A stretch of 34,457 nt of DNA, taken from NCBI GenBank assembly GCA_022448165.1, contig JAKVAS010000006.1, positions 13,707-48,163 of the forward strand, read 5' to 3'. This document shows, in pieces, positions 34,324-34,457 of this stretch. The stretch comes from Crocinitomicaceae bacterium. Lineage in GTDB: Bacteria; Bacteroidota; Bacteroidia; Flavobacteriales_D; Crocinitomicaceae. Within the stretch, counting starts at the first letter, position 1. Each line of letters starts with the position of its first letter. Under the pieces are notes generated by a model. The model was not told where the DNA came from, did not search any database, and was given only the letters and a program-made list of their open reading frames with translations. Position numbers and translations under genes: made by a program.

Positions 34324-34457
34324 ATGAGACAATTAAAAATAACAAAACAGGTTACCAATCGCGAAACGGCGTCATTGGACAAGTACCTGCTAGAGATTGG
34401 CCGCGTAGATTTAATTACAGCGGAAGAAGAGGTTGAGTTGGCGAGACGCATAAAAGC
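34324..34457 (+). CDS. rpoD: Primary RNA polymerase sigma factor (RpoD/SigA), 3' end cut off
   Basis: Only the first 44 codons are in the window. They read [20 protein letters not shown] and continue [20 protein letters not shown], which is the typical start of the short Bacteroidota primary sigma factor: it lacks the long region 1.1 of E. coli RpoD and enters region 1.2 almost at once. This factor recognises the TTTG/TAnnTTTG promoters seen in the window. The 178-base gap upstream separates it from the divergent phosphatase gene; I see no clear promoter box in that gap, only AT-rich sequence such as TAATATAATATAACC near 34297. Confidence 0.95.
   Translation, partial: MRQLKITKQVTNRETASLDKYLLEIGRVDLITAEEEVELARRIK

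Overview
The window looks like a piece of a Bacteroidota chromosome, most likely order Flavobacteriales and perhaps near the Crocinitomicaceae. The evidence is an AT-rich sequence, almost no Shine-Dalgarno sites, several upstream boxes matching the Bacteroidota -7 element TAnnTTTG, two type IX secretion (T9SS) cargo proteins, a target-to-gene order rsfS-ftsH-cdsA-psd beside birA, pyrE and a Nudix gene that is familiar from flavobacteria, and a Tgt with the zinc-site change I associate with this phylum. There are no rRNA or tRNA genes, transposons, phage genes or CRISPR arrays. Most of the window is core chromosome, with a few poorly known genes.

Layout. 1-1312: the 3' part of a large secreted repeat protein with a T9SS type B sorting domain, ending at a long hairpin. 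1374-7183 (minus): a tripartite RND efflux operon (adaptor, pump, TolC-like channel). 7184-7628: an AT-rich gap of 445 bases with DnaA-box-like repeats. 7629-8168: an unknown protein. 8241-10615 (minus): GT2 glycosyltransferase, ECF-type sigma factor and rsmG in overlapping or near-touching order. 10693-12900: tgt and an LptF/LptG-type permease. 13043-15166 (minus): a MutS2 without the Smr domain. 15353-18430: a large S8 protease with T9SS type A tail. 18521-19282: exodeoxyribonuclease III. 19515-23933 (minus): rsfS-ftsH-DUF2007-cdsA-psd plus a small Lys/Cys-rich exported protein. 24019-26423: birA, a frameshifted SRPBCC gene, pyrE and a Nudix hydrolase. 26438-28664 (minus): unknown multi-pass membrane protein coupled to an SDR oxidoreductase. 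28833-32959: htpG, a DjlA-like co-chaperone and an unknown lipoprotein. 32974-34145 (minus): LMW phosphatase and an RsmI-like methyltransferase. 34324-end: start of the primary sigma factor gene.

How the genes fit together. The envelope theme is strong: efflux, lipopolysaccharide transport (LptF/G), phospholipid synthesis (CdsA, Psd) with the membrane protease FtsH in the same operon, and T9SS export. A second theme is translation and RNA: RsmG, RsmI-like, RsfS and Tgt. HtpG and the J-domain protein form a chaperone pair.

I found no obviously new multi-gene system. The observations most worth checking are: the pyrE promoter lying inside the start of the divergent Nudix gene; the one-base frameshift in the SRPBCC gene; the Asp-to-Glu change at the S8 catalytic position; the Tgt without zinc cysteines; the DnaA-box-like cluster at 7505-7580; the Lys-run/Cys protein; and the unknown lipoprotein behind htpG-djlA. 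All family names come from reading motifs by eye; no database search was possible.
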